Shown here in pieces: positions 63,458-64,000 of a stretch of DNA of 64,000 nucleotides. The position numbers were made by a program, and so were the translations under genes. Source of the stretch: Chitinophaga varians (GTDB lineage: Bacteria > Bacteroidota > Bacteroidia > Chitinophagales > Chitinophagaceae). Within the stretch, counting starts at the first letter, position 1, and each line of letters opens with the position of its first letter. The notes below the pieces were generated by a model, which made no database searches, was not told where the DNA came from, and was given only the letters and a program-made list of their open reading frames with translations. The stretch spans positions 1,550,001 to 1,614,000 of the forward strand of contig NZ_JABAIA010000001.1 of NCBI RefSeq assembly GCF_012641275.1, given 5' to 3'.

Positions 63458-64000
63458 ATGAGAAAGCTATTCACTATCATAGTGCTTATGCTGGCATGCA
63501 CCACTACCCAGGCCCAGCAGTTTATTACCCGCTATGAAAAAACAGACGGTCGCGAAACAGCCACCTATCCCGAAGTGATCCAATATTACCGGCAACTGAC
63601 CACCCGCTATCCGCAACTGCTGAAAATGATCACCGTCGGCGCCACAGACGCCGGATTCCCCCTGCACCTGGTCATCTGCTCCCCTACGAAAGATTTTGAC
63701 TTTAACAGTCTCCACCGTAAGAATAAACGGGTATTGCTGATCAACAACGGTATACATCCCGGCGAACCCGACGGCATAGACGCCTCCATGATGCTCCTCC
63801 GCGATATCGCTCAGGGTAAAACCAAACTGCCGGACAACATCGTCCTCGCAGTCATCCCGGTGTATAATATCGGTGGCGCGCTCAACCGTTCGCCCAATTA
63901 CCGGGTCGATCAAAACGGTCCCGACGCCTTCGGCTCCCGCGGAAATGCCCAAAATCTCGACTTAAACCGCGATTTCATTAAAACTGACTCCAAAAACGCC
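63458..64000 (+). CDS. M14-family zinc carboxypeptidase, N-terminal part
   Basis: 181 codons from ATG 63458 to the window edge. A signal peptide (MRKLFTIIVLMLACTTTQA) precedes a M14 carboxypeptidase start: YPEVIQYYRQLTTRYP, then LLINNGIHPGEPDGIDASMML with the zinc ligands His and Glu of HPGE, and AQNLDLNRDF, matching the substrate-binding NxNR(D) region. It is a secreted peptidase; the rest lies outside the window. Confidence 0.88.
   Translation, partial: MRKLFTIIVLMLACTTTQAQQFITRYEKTDGRETATYPEVIQYYRQLTTRYPQLLKMITVGATDAGFPLHLVICSPTKDFDFNSLHRKNKRVLLINNGIHPGEPDGIDASMMLLRDIAQGKTKLPDNIVLAVIPVYNIGGALNRSPNYRVDQNGPDAFGSRGNAQNLDLNRDFIKTDSKNA

Overview
The window looks like a chromosomal segment of a glycan-degrading Bacteroidota bacterium, most likely Chitinophagaceae and possibly Chitinophaga. 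The signs are two SusC/SusD pairs, PKD-domain surface lipoproteins, a periplasmic-sensor/LuxR hybrid regulator, TAnnTTTG-type -7 promoter boxes with almost no Shine-Dalgarno sequences, and a near-even base composition. No phage, transposon or CRISPR array is visible.

Layout. 1-108: start of a ROK-like regulator. 416-11336: a beta-glucan (laminarin-type) utilisation locus, with a membrane-spanning sensor-regulator divergent from susC, susD, two PKD lipoproteins and a GH16 endoglucanase. 11372-14786: a WYL regulator divergent from a Ro60/Rsr (TROVE) gene. The Ro60 gene is followed by about 740 bases without a protein gene. That stretch holds an array of Y-RNA-like elements: four share an ungapped 26-base core, two of these carry a circularly permuted tRNA-like insert, and a fifth element is tRNA-like in normal order. 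This is the most unusual part of the window. 14785-17625: four unknown envelope proteins in a tight minus-strand operon whose read-through would be antisense to the array. 17757-21556: LytS/LytTR two-component pair and a GlxA-type AraC regulator. 21711-26613: KTSC protein, DUF2252 protein, tandem REP-like repeats, DEAD-box helicase, dihaem cytochrome c and an AraC-MGMT fusion. 26794-31397: an orphan SusC/SusD pair. 31905-37121: SRPBCC protein, a Pls-like single-module NRPS (poly-amino-acid synthetase architecture) and a GNAT.

37137-55219: a uronate catabolic region. One minus-strand operon (kduI, GH105-DUF4861, kduD, lacI-type regulator, GH88, DUF2264), a heparinase II/III-like lyase, and a second operon (uxaB, uxaC, kdgK, eda, exuT) with uxaA facing it. 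Lyase and hydrolases release unsaturated and saturated uronates. KduI/KduD and UxaC/UxaB/UxaA converge on 2-keto-3-deoxygluconate, which KdgK and Eda convert to pyruvate and glyceraldehyde-3-phosphate. Two identical TGCAAACGTTTGCA palindromes probably bind the LacI-type regulator and tie the two operons together.

55420-64000: housekeeping genes (mnmA, GNAT, an RsmB-like methyltransferase, sucB, sucA, rpsT) and the start of an M14 carboxypeptidase cut by the window edge. Functional names rest on motif and family recognition by eye. No database search or RNA folding program was run.
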